Positions 1-11,657 are shown, numbered from the stretch's first letter. The stretch: DNA of 64,000 bases from Aegilops tauschii subsp. strangulata (GCF_002575655.3 NC_053039.3:240724622-240788621); one strand, 5' to 3'. Notes: generated by a model not told the origin, from the letters alone. Translations and numbers: made by a program.

Positions 1-192
1 CACATGTTGTCTTTCTACGAGCACTCGATGCTTCCCATGGAGTGGCTACCAAGGACCATGCAAGGGCAATGCTCGTCAAGCGGCTTCCTAGTCATGACTA
101 CACTGATTAGTGGCACAATCCCATGCATCCAAGCCAAGTGAGCACACTTTCTCTATGAGCGTGTGTGAAAGCGGGAGTTAAGTTGCATAGTT

Positions 193-1520
193 ATGGCTTT
201 TGGTTACCCTCCTCCCCGCGGCAGTCAAAACCTGATGCTCTTTTTTTGCCGTCACCCGCTCCGAACCCGAAATGACAAATGGATAGATCATGTGCCAAAC
301 GAGGGTACAATAATCGTTGCAACAAACCAAGCCCTGCCTCCTTTCTCGGGCGACAGGCGGCGACCAACTCCCATCCTCAATCTCCATCGGCAAGGGCGCT
401 GGTCCCCTCTCCCCCCGCTCGCCGCTCCGGCGGCAAGAGGGAGGGGGATCTCGTTCCTTCACTCTGGCCTAGTAGGTAGGGTTAGGGTTTGTCTGCTGTG
501 GTGCGTCATTGGGGTGGTGGGAGCGGCGTCTGGGCGAATAAGTCTGCCTCAATTCTATTCCCACATCGGTGGAAACCTTCACGGCGGCGCCTCAGAGTTG
601 ATGGCAATGTGTGCTTGTCGCCCTTCCACCGTTGCGGTCCTGACAGTTATGGTGGTGGCAACATGGAATAAATTTGCTTTACATTCAATTCCGGTGGGTC
701 GCTGTGAGGCGGCCGTCGGAGGATCTGGTAGCAGGCTAACCAATCAAGGCTGGTGCGGCGGCGGTGCGGGCCTCGAGGTGGATTTTATTCCCAGGCCTAG
801 CCGTCGTGATGACGCGCGCTCCGGCATCAACATGGGGGCATGGAGCTTTTCTAGGAGCATGGTGACTCTGCTTTGCAGGTTCTCGTCGGTGGCGACGCTT
901 CATCGTCGTCGCTCAACAAGCTGGCGCAAGTGGCGACGCAGTTCCAATCTGGCTTATCTCCGGCGGGCTGGTCCTCCTAGACCGATGATGGTGAGTTCCC
1001 GACATCTTTAATCCATGCGCCCAACCAAGGGTAGACCTGGCCATGGGCAGCCCGGCCCGGACGACCCAACCCGACCTGGCCCGAAAATCCCGGGCCGGGC
1101 TGAGCCCGAGTGTGCCATCGGGCCGGGCTCGAGCCTAGAAACTAAGCTCGACGGGCAGGTCGGGCTAGGCTCGGGCCTGCACAAAACACGTTTTTAGCCG
1201 TGTCGGGCTTTCTCGGGCTCGGGCTCGATTTTGTAGGCCCGATGGCCGGGCCGGGCCGGGCTCGGGCATGGGTTTTTAGCACCGCGCTTTTTTGGCTCGG
1301 CCCAAAGCCCGGCCTAGCCCGAGATATGCCCAGGTATAACCAAGGGTTTCACCGGCCCGGCAGGGAGTGGCGGCGGCGACGCGCCCTCATCCCGCGTTGG
1401 TGGTGTGGCTAGATTGGTTTCCCAGGGTGCTATTTGTAATTTCTTATTTTTATGGGGTTGAGTTGTACTTGTACCACTACTTATTTTCAATTTAATCTAA
1501 GGTTCTTCTCGACAAAAAAA
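193..1520 (+). mobile_element. Poly(A)-tailed retroposon-like unit, interrupted by a MITE
   Basis: A GC-rich leader (about 370-480, with a tagggttagggttt-like stretch) leads into G/C-rich sequence and ends in an AT-rich tail with seven As at 1514-1520. The tail, with ttgagttgtacttgtacc just upstream, resembles 3' ends of noncoding or LINE-derived grass retroposons that I recall. A 272-codon open frame at 193-1011 shows no domain, a low-complexity composition and no conserved motif, so I do not treat it as a gene. The left boundary is uncertain and no target duplication was found. The unit is split by the MITE at 1032-1338. Confidence 0.4.
1032..1338. mobile_element. hAT-type MITE (307 bp) with perfect 8-bp target duplication
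   Basis: The element begins TAGACCTGGCC and ends GGCATAT-proximal CCAGGTATA, so its termini pair as imperfect inverted repeats (TA-G/T-ACCTGG). It is flanked by identical octamers ACCAAGGG at 1024-1031 and 1339-1346, the 8-bp duplication size typical of the hAT superfamily. The interior is extremely rich in CGGGCC/GGCCCG words and carries no transposase, so it is non-autonomous. It sits inside the retroposon-like unit and is therefore younger than that unit. Confidence 0.85.
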
Positions 1521-1540
1521 CAAGGGTCTAATTTTTAGGC

Positions 1541-2420
1541 AAGGAAGTAAATTAGAATTTTCATAGTAGAGCTTCTCGTAGTTGGTCCTAGCATTTTCTA
1601 TGGAAAAGAGTAAATAAAAAATTATTCTTTTACGCTAGAAATAGTTATGTGTGGTTATCTTTACCAAATTATAAAATAAATGTAGCGCGACAAATGTCGG
1701 CAGCCAATAATCTATATCAAAAACATTACATTAGATTTAGGAAGTAAATTAGATATCTTCCTAGTATATCTTCTATCTGTTGGCCACAACATTTTTTCTT
1801 TTGGGAAAAGAGTTAATAGAAATTAATGATATATGCTATAGATAGATATATGTGGCGATGCTTCTTGAAAAAAGAGATATATGTTGTTATATCTAGCAAA
1901 TCTTAAAACAAATGTAGCGCAATAAATTTCAGCCAACAAATCACCATGCAATATATCGAGTACTAAATATTAGATTAGGAAGTAAATTAGAATGTTCCTA
2001 GTATAGCTTCTAGCCGTTGGTCACTGCATTTTTTTGGAGAAGAATTAATCAAAAGTAAAGGTTTATGCTATAGATATTATATTTAGCAAGTTATAAAACA
2101 AATGTATCGCAATAATTTTTAGCAGCCAATAATCACCATGCAATATTTCGAGTACTAAACATTAGATTCAGGAAGTAAATTAAAATCTTCCTAGTATAGC
2201 TTCTAGCCGTTGGTCATAGCATTTCCTTTGGAAAAGAGTATATTGTGGGCTTGTTTACAAAATGTATGCTTCATGATGAAGTAAAACAATGTTATAGTAA
2301 GACATTTATGAATGGGTCACGCTTGGGGTTATATTTTCCAGCAAATTGTAAAAACAATTATCACAATAAATTTCAGCAAAACCAATGATGATCTTGATAC
2401 ATACTCTTAGTTTTACGAAA
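1541..2420. repeat. Diverged tandem repeat, about 200-240 bp units
   Basis: The phrase aggaagtaaattag followed by a cttcctagtatagcttctagccgttggtca-like segment recurs at about 1541, 1739, 1977 and 2170, with a weaker fifth copy near 2405. Spacing is irregular (about 198, 238 and 193 bp). Copies also share an aatgtagcgcaataaatttcagc-like segment. The DNA is AT-rich and non-coding. It may be the interior of an uncharacterised transposon or a decayed minisatellite. Confidence 0.65.
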
Positions 2421-3799
2421 TAAATCAGAACACACAGATATGACATTTCAAATAATTGGTCGTAACATTGTTTCGAAGAATCTAAATATTCGAGGATGTG
2501 GAAAATTTAGTGCTTCGAGAGTAAGCAATATCTCCGATCAAGCAAAAGTCATTTACGCTCAGGATACATACGCGTGATCTTTTTGCCGATTTTTGGCAGT
2601 AAATTAAGGACTACATTTATGAGAATTAATTTCAGCAAGAGCAAGAGATGGACGGCTGGTGTCATCGCTTCTCCCGGTGCGCCGATCTGAGATAGGACAA
2701 TCTACATGTCGTGGACGGCTTGTGCATCCCTTCAGTTTCGTCAACTTCAGTTACTTACAAAATGGGCTGGCATCACGCACTCACTTTTGTATCTTTGTTT
2801 GTGAACGAGTACACGCCAAATTTGGACTGCATTCAATCGGTGACGCTACCATACCTCTGACCATGCAAATAATTACCCCATCATCTCTCGCTACTGATAG
2901 TAGATTTCGAAATCTGGCAACAAGGGTTACAGTCATATTCTTGCCGTAGATTAGCACACTGATTCAACTAAGTACTGGGGAAATGCCTTATGTCTCTTGA
3001 AGGATACTGTACTACGTAGGAGTGTACTGCAAAAAAGAAGTCAGATTGATGTATCTGGTTCGGCGAGGTGTTGGGTAAGGTGACCTGATGTCGTTGAGAA
3101 ACAAAAGGTCGTGGGGTGACGCTACCACGTCTGCTTGAGGCATACAAGAGTACAAAAGTAGTGCTAGGCATGCAGATGGAAATTTGTTCGCGTGTATGAA
3201 CTGCACTGTGGCGTCGGCTGCACCGAGTCTTGTGGACCTGGCCTCTTTTTCCATATAAAAACAAATTACTTGCAACAAATTAGCCCGTTTTATGTTTTAC
3301 TGTTCTAATAGCAACTTTAGCAAAGTCACTTTATCGGCAATAGTATCGAGGCGCCGTGGCAAATGCAGGGTCGACACAATGTGGCCTCATATCTTTTCTT
3401 TTGCTTTCTGTTTTTGTAACATCAACTCAAAAATCCACACACTTAATTTTGATGATTGAAACGTTGATTTGAGATAGCATTGCATTAGAAAGTGGTTACA
3501 TGGGGTAGAAAAGTCTGTTAGCGACTTTTTTTTTACTAAACTGGTGATATTTTACGCCTTGGGAGAAACACTAGTTGCTCCCCACCACGACGATGATGAA
3601 TGCAGTGCACGCAACACATGCATATGTGACGAGTGGCCCTTTGCCTATGCACGATAGTGTGACGGTCTCGCGACCTTGCCTTCGTCCCTTTTCTTGTCCA
3701 TTGTCGTCCATGTCGTTGAGGTTGAATGAGTGCCATCTCAAGTGTTCCCTCTCCGCCGCCACGTCCACCTACTTCTCCTCCTAATGGAGCTAGACGCCA
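2421..3799. other. Gene-free interval, nothing recognised
   Basis: Only short open frames without recognisable motifs occur here. I see no terminal repeats, poly(A) tail or conserved protein segment. Confidence 0.5.
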
Positions 3800-3983
3800 T
3801 GGTCACTCCCCCCCCCCCTGAACGCCTTCCTGGGTGGCCGTATACTTGAAGATTTCACCAGGCTGAGCGACCATGGCGTAGGCCTGGTAGCGCTCATCAC
3901 ATGCCTCCTTATGAATAATGCGAAAAGGATCACTTGGTGGGCGATATGAGCTGTGCGGGCGACTCAATGTGTACTTTCGGATT

Positions 3984-5040
3984 CTAATCTGGGCACTCAA
4001 GGAGGGTGGGATCCTCATTTGCCATCCAATATGTAAAGGTGATCCTCCTCCTTCTCCTTAGCGATGAGATTGATCTCCTCCTCTGTCGCCATGAATACCC
4101 GGCATGTCGTGCACCCTCAGGGTCGAGGAAGTTGAGCTCCTCGCCCACTGCAACGTCATGGTGCCGCTGGACATGCAGTTGCTGGCAGGCTGGCATTTGA
4201 GTGTGGGGCGCTCCCAATGGAGCATGTCCCCACCGTCGGCAAGCCAACTATGTCACGCTCAATCCGCGCTTTCCGGAAGGGTTGACATCGGAGGAGCGGG
4301 CGAGTCCGGACTGCGCGCCATGTGGCCGGCAATGTCCGCAGATGCTCGCCGATGACAACCCTGCCCGCATCCAGTGCCACGACGCCCCTACCCGGTATCG
4401 CGCAAAACATCGACGAGTGGTACGCCTTCTGGGAAGGGCGTACCTTCGAAGATGTCATGGCCGCATGTCGCGCATAGCTCGACCTGGACGAGGCCCGCCA
4501 GGTTTTCGTGTCGTGCTCCCCACCTAGAGGAGGAGGCAACGACGGGGCCTTCTGGGCCAATCTGTATGCGTGCTCCGCGACGCGCCTCCGCGTCCCTAAC
4601 CCGGAGCCGGGAACGAGCTCTGCAGCGCACGGCAGTGGCCTGCGTGTCCCTGAGTCAGAGCCGGGGATGAGCTCGTGTGCCCCCTACTCATGTCGAAGCC
4701 GGAGCCTAGGACGAGCTCGAATGACGTCTTGCTCGTTCCCAAACTGGAGCCGCCTATGTTGGCGGTATACAGAGGGTTGGTGGCTAGCGAGGCCGGTGAC
4801 CCTGAAGACTTAACGGGGCTTTTCCTGGCACTGCGTGAATTGATGAAGGGGCCACAGCGCCACCCGGATGACCGAGTTGACAAGTCAGGGTTGCACGAGG
4901 TGGTTGTTGCTTCGGTGGTTGGCGTCATCATTGACCTCGTGAGCGAGGATGACAATGAATCCCTCGGTGTCAGCAAGGAGGAGGAGGACGACGACTCCCT
5001 CGACCTTGGCAGCGGTTCCGACATCGACAATGACGATTAG
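3984..5040 (+). pseudogene. Decayed grass repeat-encoded protein with acidic C terminus
   Basis: Coding traces can be followed across frames. One segment near 4104-4210 reads ...VPLDMQLLAGWHLSVGR; another near 4400-4500 reads NIDEWYAFWEGRTFEDVM, then a stop, then LDLDEARQVFVSCSPP. These are followed by repeated PEP/PEPGTSS and PESEPGMSS units, and a terminal frame (4675-5040) ending in a long Asp/Glu-rich tail (EEEDDDSLDLGSGSDIDNDD). The WHLS..GR...W..FWEGRT...PEP order resembles a high-copy uncharacterised protein of grass repeats that I recall, possibly transposon-borne; this identification is from memory. At least two frameshifts and one in-frame stop make it non-functional. No function is proposed. 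Confidence 0.45.
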
Positions 5041-5215
5041 TAGATTAGGACTATGAACTATGGTTATTTTGTCAGTAGCTATGTTTCCCGTTTGAATGTT
5101 TGTGAAAATTATAAAGTTTAAATGATTTTTTTGTTGTTTGCATGTTTGAATGTCCAAATTTTATCCTTTTTCTACATATTTCACAATGTGATTTGTTTGC
5201 CCTTTTTGTTGTTAT

Positions 5216-6355
5216 AAAAAATGTTTTCAATCAAACAACGTCCCAAGTGGCTTTTGTGAGGGAAGTTCCCCCCAAAAGAAGGGAATTTGGACCCTTGCAA
5301 TTTTCACCCAAATTAGACCACATTGGAGGACTACTACCAAATTTTCATGGATTCCAGAGTGTGTTTGTTATATTTCCTTCATTTTCTGAGCTTCTAGGCA
5401 TTTATTTGATGTAATTCAAATTTGAACTGCAAGTGTGCCCTAGTTTGGTCCAAATAGTTGGAAAATATATTTTCAAGCTTCCATATTATGATTGGAGGCT
5501 CTTGACACAAACAAAGGCGAAACCTTAACCCATAGGCTGTGAGTACCACCCTTGAGAGGATGTCCCCATTTTGAAAAAAAAATCTATAGAAAATGATTAA
5601 AGTCTCAAAAAGGGAAATCCTTTTGCATTTATCCCTTTTGTGGACTAGTTTAGGGGAAATGATAAGCAACAAATACCAAATAAAAGAAGAAGTAAAACCT
5701 TCACAAAATGGCCCATCTTATATGAGGATGCATGGTTTTGCACTCATATGGCCCTGACCATGGCCACATCCATAGAACAATACATGACAGCATGACCATA
5801 TTTGTCACAGACATGGGTATTAACATTGCAAACAACATTGCCAAAGGAGGTTCAAATATTTTTGTTATGAAAAAAATTGTTTTCAATCAAACAGTGCCAA
5901 AAGTGGCATTTTTGTGAAGGAAGTACTCCCAAAGAGAAAGGAATTTGGACCCTTGCAATTTTCACCCAAATTAGACCACGCCGGAGGCCCACTGCCAAAT
6001 TTTCATGGATTTCAGAGTGTGTTTGTTATATTTCCTTCATTTTCTGAGTCCTAGGCATTTACTTGATGTAATTCAAATTTAAACTCTAAGTGTGCCCTAG
6101 TTTGGTCCATATAGTTGCAAAAAATGTTTTGAAGCTTCCATATTACCAATGGAGGAACTTGACACAAACAAAGGTAAAACCTTGACCCATATGCTATGAG
6201 TAGCCATCCTTGAGAGAAGGTCCTCATTTTGACAAAAACTGTAGAAAATGATTAAAGTCTCAAAAATGGAAATCCTTTTGGATCTGCCACTTCTTTGGAC
6301 TAGTTTAGGGGGGAAATGATAAACAAGCAATACCAAATACGAGGAAAAAAACTTC
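5216..6355. repeat. Direct duplication, two ~485-bp copies offset by ~654 bp
   Basis: Copy 1 (about 5216-5700) and copy 2 (about 5870-6355) share long stretches, for example gaatttggacccttgcaatt, ttcatggatt-ccagagtgtg and the ends aatgataa(g/a)caa..aataccaaata. The copies differ by scattered substitutions and small indels, so the duplication is old. No coding capacity is evident. Such repeats could come from the interior of a large DNA transposon, but no ends were found. Confidence 0.75.
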
Positions 6356-6463
6356 ACTCCTCCGGCGGTACACTAAGTCTAGGCTCACTGAACCTTGGGT
6401 CTATCCTTCACGCCCATGAGTACATAAAAGAGCAGTTTTGTTTCAGAGCACACATACACATAC

Positions 6464-6519
6464 TAGCTCAGTTGGCGCTTGCATTGTTCATACAGCGGCC
6501 AGTCTCGAGTTCGAGTACC
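6464..6519 (+). other. tRNA-like Pol III A and B boxes (SINE head or decayed tRNA)
   Basis: TAGCTCAGTTGG at 6464-6475 is a perfect A-box type sequence. GAGTTCGAGTACC at 6507-6519 is close to the B-box consensus GGTTCGANTCC. Their spacing (about 44 bp) is in the tRNA/SINE range. The stem arms of a tRNA cannot be built convincingly, so a tRNA-derived SINE head is more likely than a tRNA gene. No poly(A) or T-rich tail was defined. Confidence 0.4.
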
Positions 6520-6827
6520 CTTCGCGACATTTTAAGCCACATTTTGGGCCATTTGGCGAGGCACTGCCACATGGGCCCTGGGGAACCGATGACAACGCAA
6601 CCACTGACTGTACACCACGCATCAGTAGGTGCGCGATGGAGCCACCTATGACTGTACACCACACATCAATCACTGCGCCAAGTAATGGTTGACCCGACAA
6701 CTAACCCCTATTTGGGCTCTTGTAAGGGTGGTACGCGCGATGGAGGGGAAAACTGAGGAATGACAAACAACATGGACAAAACTGAGCAGAACAAAGGAAG
6801 GAGGGGCTTGAAAATAGAAATCCCCAT

Positions 6828-7220
6828 TTTTTATGGTATATGGTGTTGAGGTCATTATCCCTAGTGACCTTATACACGACACACCTCGAGTACGCGTGTA
6901 CTAGGAATGGGAGGCCAAGCAGAGCCGACGAGACGATCTGGATTCCCTGGATGAGGAGCGAGACGTAGCCAAGGCATGTTCTTCTTTTTACGAATAGCAG
7001 GAACGGTGATACTAGCAGCGTGAGGTCTAGGGAAGGCATTCAACGTCGGGAGCTGGTCCTACGGCGCCAACCAAATACACCTGGCCAACATAAACTACCT
7101 GCACCATGGGACATGCTGTTCATCGTTGACAAGGTGCTCACCGGAGGAGCATACCAAATCCGAGATGCCAAAGATAACCGCCTGGAGTCGAACCCCTGGA
7201 ATGCGGCCTTGCTGTGACGC
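6828..7220 (+). pseudogene. Gypsy pol 3' end (integrase C-terminal region), broken
   Basis: Reading from about 6828 gives FMVYGVEVIIPSDLIHDTPR, then a stop, then AKQSRRDDLDSLDEERDVAK, then a stop and frame change, then RRELVLRRQPNTPGQHKLPA and GGAYQIRDAKDNRLESNPWN up to 7217. This order (post-core region, coiled stretch, GELVLR...GGAY.L.D...NPWN) is the C-terminal part of Gypsy integrase, of the type seen in Tat-like elements. At least two stops and frameshifts break it. It belongs with the antisense gene at 17.2-20.6 kb: the two flank the Copia insertion and together form one Gypsy remnant. Confidence 0.8.
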
Positions 7221-7604
7221 TTCTACGACTAGCCAATTCACATCTTCTCTTTTTATTTTTGATCAATCATTAAAACTAGTTAGGGTTGTTATAAGCAAAG
7301 ATAGACTCAGTTAATTGATCCTTTATTAAATTTCATTTTTCCTAGCCCTTGAGTCATTCTTGGCAGTAATGGTACAACTCATAGCCACACATTATGCGCC
7401 ACAAATTTCGCTGGGGCTATTACAACATGTTGACTGCGACTTCCTTGGTCTGTCAAAGTACCCGGAGCCGCTTGTGCGACACTGTCTACTCGCTGTCGTC
7501 GACCCTTCCAATTCGCTTTAAGCCATTATATGCATCGATTTTGACTTGTGACTTTTTGCCAAACTGGGATCCGTGGCTCCTATGTCTAACCCTTATGTTT
7601 CAGC
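7221..7604 (+). mobile_element. Non-coding Gypsy segment 3' of pol
   Basis: This stretch lies between the pol stop and the Copia insertion point. It has no coding trace and probably is the spacer between pol and the antisense accessory gene of the same Gypsy element; its continuation resumes at 17186. Confidence 0.5.
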
Positions 7605-8747
7605 TGTTGGGGAACGCAGTATTTCAAAAAATTTCCTACGATCACGCAAGATCTATCTAGGAGATGCATAGCAACGGGACGGGAGAGTGTGTCCACATAC
7701 CCTCGTAGACCAAAAGCGAAAGCGTTTAGTAACGCGGTTATGTAGTCGAATGTCTTCACGATCCAACCGATCCAAGTACCGAACGTACGGCACCTCCGTG
7801 TTCAGCACACGTTCAGCACGATGACGTCCCTCGAGCTCTTGATCCAGTTGAGGACGAGGGAGAGTTCCGTCAGCACGATGGTGTGGTGACGGTGATGATG
7901 AAGTTATCGGCGCAGGGCTTCGCCTAAGCACTACGACGATATGACCGAGGTGTTAAACTGTGGAGGGGGGCACCGCACACGGCTAAGAGATTGTCTGTTG
8001 TGCTATTGGGGTGTCCCTAGCCACGTATATAAAGGAGGGAGGGAGAGAGGAGGCCGACCAGGTTGGGCGCGCCGGGGGGAGTCCTACTTGGACTCCTAGT
8101 CCAAGTAGGATTCGCCCCCCCTTTTCCATTCTTCCACCAGAGGGAAAGGAAGGAGGGGAGAAGGAGAAGGAAGGAGGGGGCCGCGCCCCCCACCCCTAGT
8201 CCAATTAGGTTTGGGCAGGGGGAGGCGCGCCCCACCCTGTAGACCTTCTTCCCTCTCTCCACTAAGGCCCATTAACTTCCCTGGGGTTTCTGGTAACCCC
8301 TCGGTGCTCTGGAAAATACCCGGATCACTTGGAACCATTCCGATGTCCGAATATAACCTTCCAATATATGAATCTTTACCTCTCGACCATTTCGAGACTC
8401 CGCGTCATGTCTGTGATCTCATCCGGGACTCTGAACAAACTTCGGTTAGGAAACTAAACGATCATAATGCTAAGCTAACGGATGGGTCTTGCCCATCACA
8501 TCATTCTCTAATGATGTGATCCCGTTCATCAAATGACAACGCATGTCTATGGTTAGGAAACTTAACCATCTTTGAATAACGAGCTAGTCAAGTAGAGGCA
8601 TACTAGGGACACTCTGTTTATCTATGTATTCACACATGTACTAAGTTTCCGGTTAATACAATTCTAGCATGAATAATAAACATTTATCATGATATAAGGA
8701 AATATAAATAACAACTTTATTATTGCCACAAGGGCATATTTCCTTCA
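7605..8747 (-). repeat. Copia 3' LTR, 1143 bp, internally deleted
   Basis: On the plus strand it runs from TGTTGGGGAACG to TTTCCTTCA, matching the other LTR at 15444-17180. Relative to that copy about 570-600 bp are missing at about 8447: here gaacaaacttcggtt is joined to aggaaactaaacgatcat, whereas the other LTR has a long segment between the equivalent points. The polypurine tract (minus strand GCAAGTGGGAGAC, 8748-8760) abuts it, which marks it as the 3' LTR. Confidence 0.9.
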
Positions 8748-10181
8748 GTCTCCCACTTGCACTAGAGTCAATAATCTAGAGTACATAGTAATGATTCTAA
8801 CACCCATGGAGTCTTGGTGCTGATCATGTTTTGCTCGTGGAAGAGTCTTAGTCAACGGGTCTGCAACATTCAGATCCGTATGTATTTTGCAAATCTCTAT
8901 GTCTCCCTCCTTGACTTGATCGCGGATGGAATTGAAGCGTCTCTTGATGTGTTTGGTTCTTTTGTGAAATCTGGATTCCTTCGCCAAGGCAATTGCTCTA
9001 GTATTGTCACAAAAGATTTTCATTGGACCTGATGCACTAGGTATTACACCTAGATTGGATATGAAGTCCTTCATCCAGACTCCTTCATTTGCTGCTTCCG
9101 AAGCAGCTATGTACTCCGCTTCACACGTAGATCCCGCCACGACGCTCTGCTTGGAACTGCACCAACTGACAGCTCCACCATTCAATATAAATACGTATCC
9201 GGTTTGCGACTTAGAGTCATCCGGATCAGTGTCAAAGCTTGCATCAACATAACCATTTACAATAAGCTCTTTGTCACCTCCATAAACGAGAAACATTTCC
9301 TTAGTCCTTTTCAGGTATTTCAGGATGTTCTTCACCGCTGTCCAGTGATCCACTCCTGGATTACTTTGGTTCCTCCCTGCTAAACTTATAGCAAGGCACA
9401 CATCAGGTCTGGAACACCGCATTGCATACATGATAGAACCTATGGCTGAAGCATAGGGAATGACTTTCATTTTCTCTCTATCTTCTGCAGTGGTCGGGCA
9501 TTGAGTTTGACTCAACTTCACACCTTGTAACACAGGCAAGAACCCTTTCTTTGACTGATTCATTTTGAACTTCTTCAAAACTTCATCAAGGTATGTGCTT
9601 TGTGAAAGTCCAATTAAGCGTCTTGATCCATCTCTATAGATCTTGATGCCCAATATATAAGCAGCTTCACCGAGGTCTTTCATTGAAAAATTCTTTTCAA
9701 GTATCCTTTTATGCTATCCAGAAATTCTGTATTATTTCCAATCAACAATATGTCATCCACATATAATATTAGAAATGCTACAGAGCTCCCACTCACTTTC
9801 TTGTAAATACAGGCTTCTCCAAAAGTTTGTATAAACCATATGCTTTGATCACACTATCAAAACGTATATTCCAACTCCGAGAGGCTTGCACCAGTCCATA
9901 AATGGATCGCTAGAGCGTACACACTTTGTTAGCACCTTTAGGATCGACAAAACCTTCTGGTTGCATCATATACAACTCTTCTTTAAGATATCATTTAAGG
10001 AATGCAGTTTTGACATCCATTTGCCAAATTTCATAATCATAAAATGCGGCAATTGCTAACATGATTCGGACAGACTTAAGCATCGCTACGGGTGAGAAGG
10101 TCTCATCATAGTCAACTCCTTGAACTTGTCAAAAACCTTTCACAACAAGTCGAGCTTTGTTGATAGTAACATTACCGTCAA
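8745..10181 (-). pseudogene. Copia reverse transcriptase C-terminal half and RNase H
   Basis: The open part (9683-8745) starts MKDLGEAAYILGIKI and includes the RT connection, YASAIGSIMYAM, and RNase H with GYVDASFDTDPDDSKSQTGY, CEAEYIA and FCDNTRAI (the conserved D, E, D) and the HTKHIKRR motif. Upstream, the catalytic YVDD is intact on the minus strand at 9752-9763. A one-base deletion just before MKDLGEA (about 9685-9700) shifts the frame. Between about 9840 and 10181 RT coding continues with damage. The N-terminal part of RT lies beyond the inserted retroposon, at 11674-11977. RT/RNase H would copy element RNA to DNA in the virus-like particle. Confidence 0.9.
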
Positions 10182-10197
10182 CGTCAGTCTTCTTCTT
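10182..10197. repeat. 16-bp target-site duplication, left copy
   Basis: CGTCAGTCTTCTTCTT, identical to 11658-11673; bounds the retroposon at 10198-11657. Confidence 0.9.
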
Positions 10198-11657
10198 TTT
10201 TTAGAAAAGGAGGATGACCCCCGGCCTCTGCATCTGGGGGATGCATGTGGCCATTTTATTGATTATTCTCGAGGACCTTACAAAGTAGTAAAACAATATG
10301 CCTGAATCCGCCATCTTGGCAACATCTGCCCCTACTCCTATGCATATGATGAAGGGGGTGCAAGCTGGGCCAAATACCCAGACCTCTCACCTAAGCCTAA
10401 CATCTAAAGCCGGAGGCCCCAATCGAGCCACATACCGGGTCCGGGGCACAATCCGGTCCGATGCACTCACATGTGTCGTCGCCGCCATCTCCCACTAGTC
10501 CATCTTCAGAGCAGATTGAGGTGCCAACCTTGGCAGGTACCTCCGCCATCGACGCCACCATGACGCCAAATGATGACCACCATCTACACTAGTCCATCTC
10601 CAAGCAGAAGGAACGCTACCACAGGACGAAGACCGGCGAAGAATAGGTGAAACGCCGCACACATTGCCGCCGCCAAACACCTCACACGCACTGCAAAGCG
10701 CCCACCATGCTTCCGGGAACCCCAGGCGATGCCTTCAAGAAGGAGCGCGGCGAGGGTACGACGCCGTCGCCCGCAAGGGGAACTAGAGCTTTCACCCAAA
10801 GGAAGATCACAGTGAAAGATGGGAGAGAACCTCGACAAGGCCTCCAAGAAGCGGACCGACGCCCAGCAAAGGTGCCGCCATTGTCGTGGCCTCCGCCGAC
10901 GGCCAAGGGTTTCCCCCAGTCCCGCCCCCATCCCATCCACCGGTCCAAAGACCTGGCCTGGGGAGCGCACGCAGCCGGAGAAGGCGTTGGACTTCATCGA
11001 AGCGGGTGACGGGGCACCCCGACCCACTATAGTAGACGGGGCACCCCGACCCACTATAGTAGACGTCCACCGAGACCTCGCCGCCCGCATGGCCGAAGTC
11101 GCGGACCACCAGCACCCACGACCGTCGCTCGCCGAAGAAGCAACGCCGTCCACACCGCCCGAGGCCGCCGCCCCGGCATCCACCCACTGCACAAATCCCC
11201 TCGAAACATGGAGAACGACCCACACTGCCGCCACCAGGGAGCACCACACCGCGAACACCCTAGCCGGGAACGATGAGGCAAGGCCACGCCAGCTAGATCC
11301 GGCGAACCCCGGCCCACCAGCCGCCAGACCGGAGTATGGCCCTGATCCCAGGGCCGAGGCGGCCGGATCTGACGGGCGGAGCCGTCCCCGGCGAGCAGGC
11401 GCGGGGCGACAACGCCGACGACAGCCTCCGCAGAGGGCTGGCCTCAGCGGCCACCAGGGAGCAGGGGAAGCGGGCGGCGGTGCCCGATGCGGGGTGGGGG
11501 ACTCTCCAGAGGTCGAGGCGGGTGTGCGGGGAAGCCCCCGCTGCCGCTTACCGCCGCGCGGGCAAGCCCGACGACGGCTGCCGGCGGCGGCGGGGGAGGA
11601 GGAGAAGGGGAGGCGGGGGACCGGCGGCGCCTAGGGTTTCGCCCCCGAGTCTCCCGG
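10198..11657 (-). mobile_element. Poly(A) retroposon (~1.46 kb) inserted in Copia RT
   Basis: Identical 16-mers CGTCAGTCTTCTTCTT lie at 10182-10197 and 11658-11673. The T-run adjoining the left copy (to 10202) is a minus-strand poly(A) tail, so insertion was by target-primed reverse transcription of a LINE type. The minus-strand 5' end (from 11657) is a GC-rich leader with gaaaccctaggcgccgcc. The tail region (aaaaggaggatgacccc..) resembles a very common grass retroposon I recall. Several GC-driven open frames exist on both strands (longest 271 codons on +), but none shows endonuclease or RT motifs, so it appears non-autonomous. It disrupts the Copia RT between KKKTDA and the rest of the domain. 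Confidence 0.85.
11008..11066. repeat. Exact 27-bp tandem duplication inside the retroposon
   Basis: The unit gacggggcaccccgaccc + actatagta occurs twice back to back; in the plus frame it reads GAPRPTIVD twice. Both copies are identical, so the duplication is recent compared with the surrounding sequence. Confidence 0.85.

Noticed and set aside
193..1011. 272-codon open frame on plus
   Set aside because: Lies in a retroposon-like unit, has no domain and no conserved motif.
2659..3278. Short open frames on both strands
   Set aside because: No motif, no codon bias signal, overlapping alternatives.
10819..11634. 271-codon open frame on plus inside the retroposon
   Set aside because: Antisense to the poly(A) polarity and low complexity (Pro/Ala/Arg/Gly); no recognised domain.
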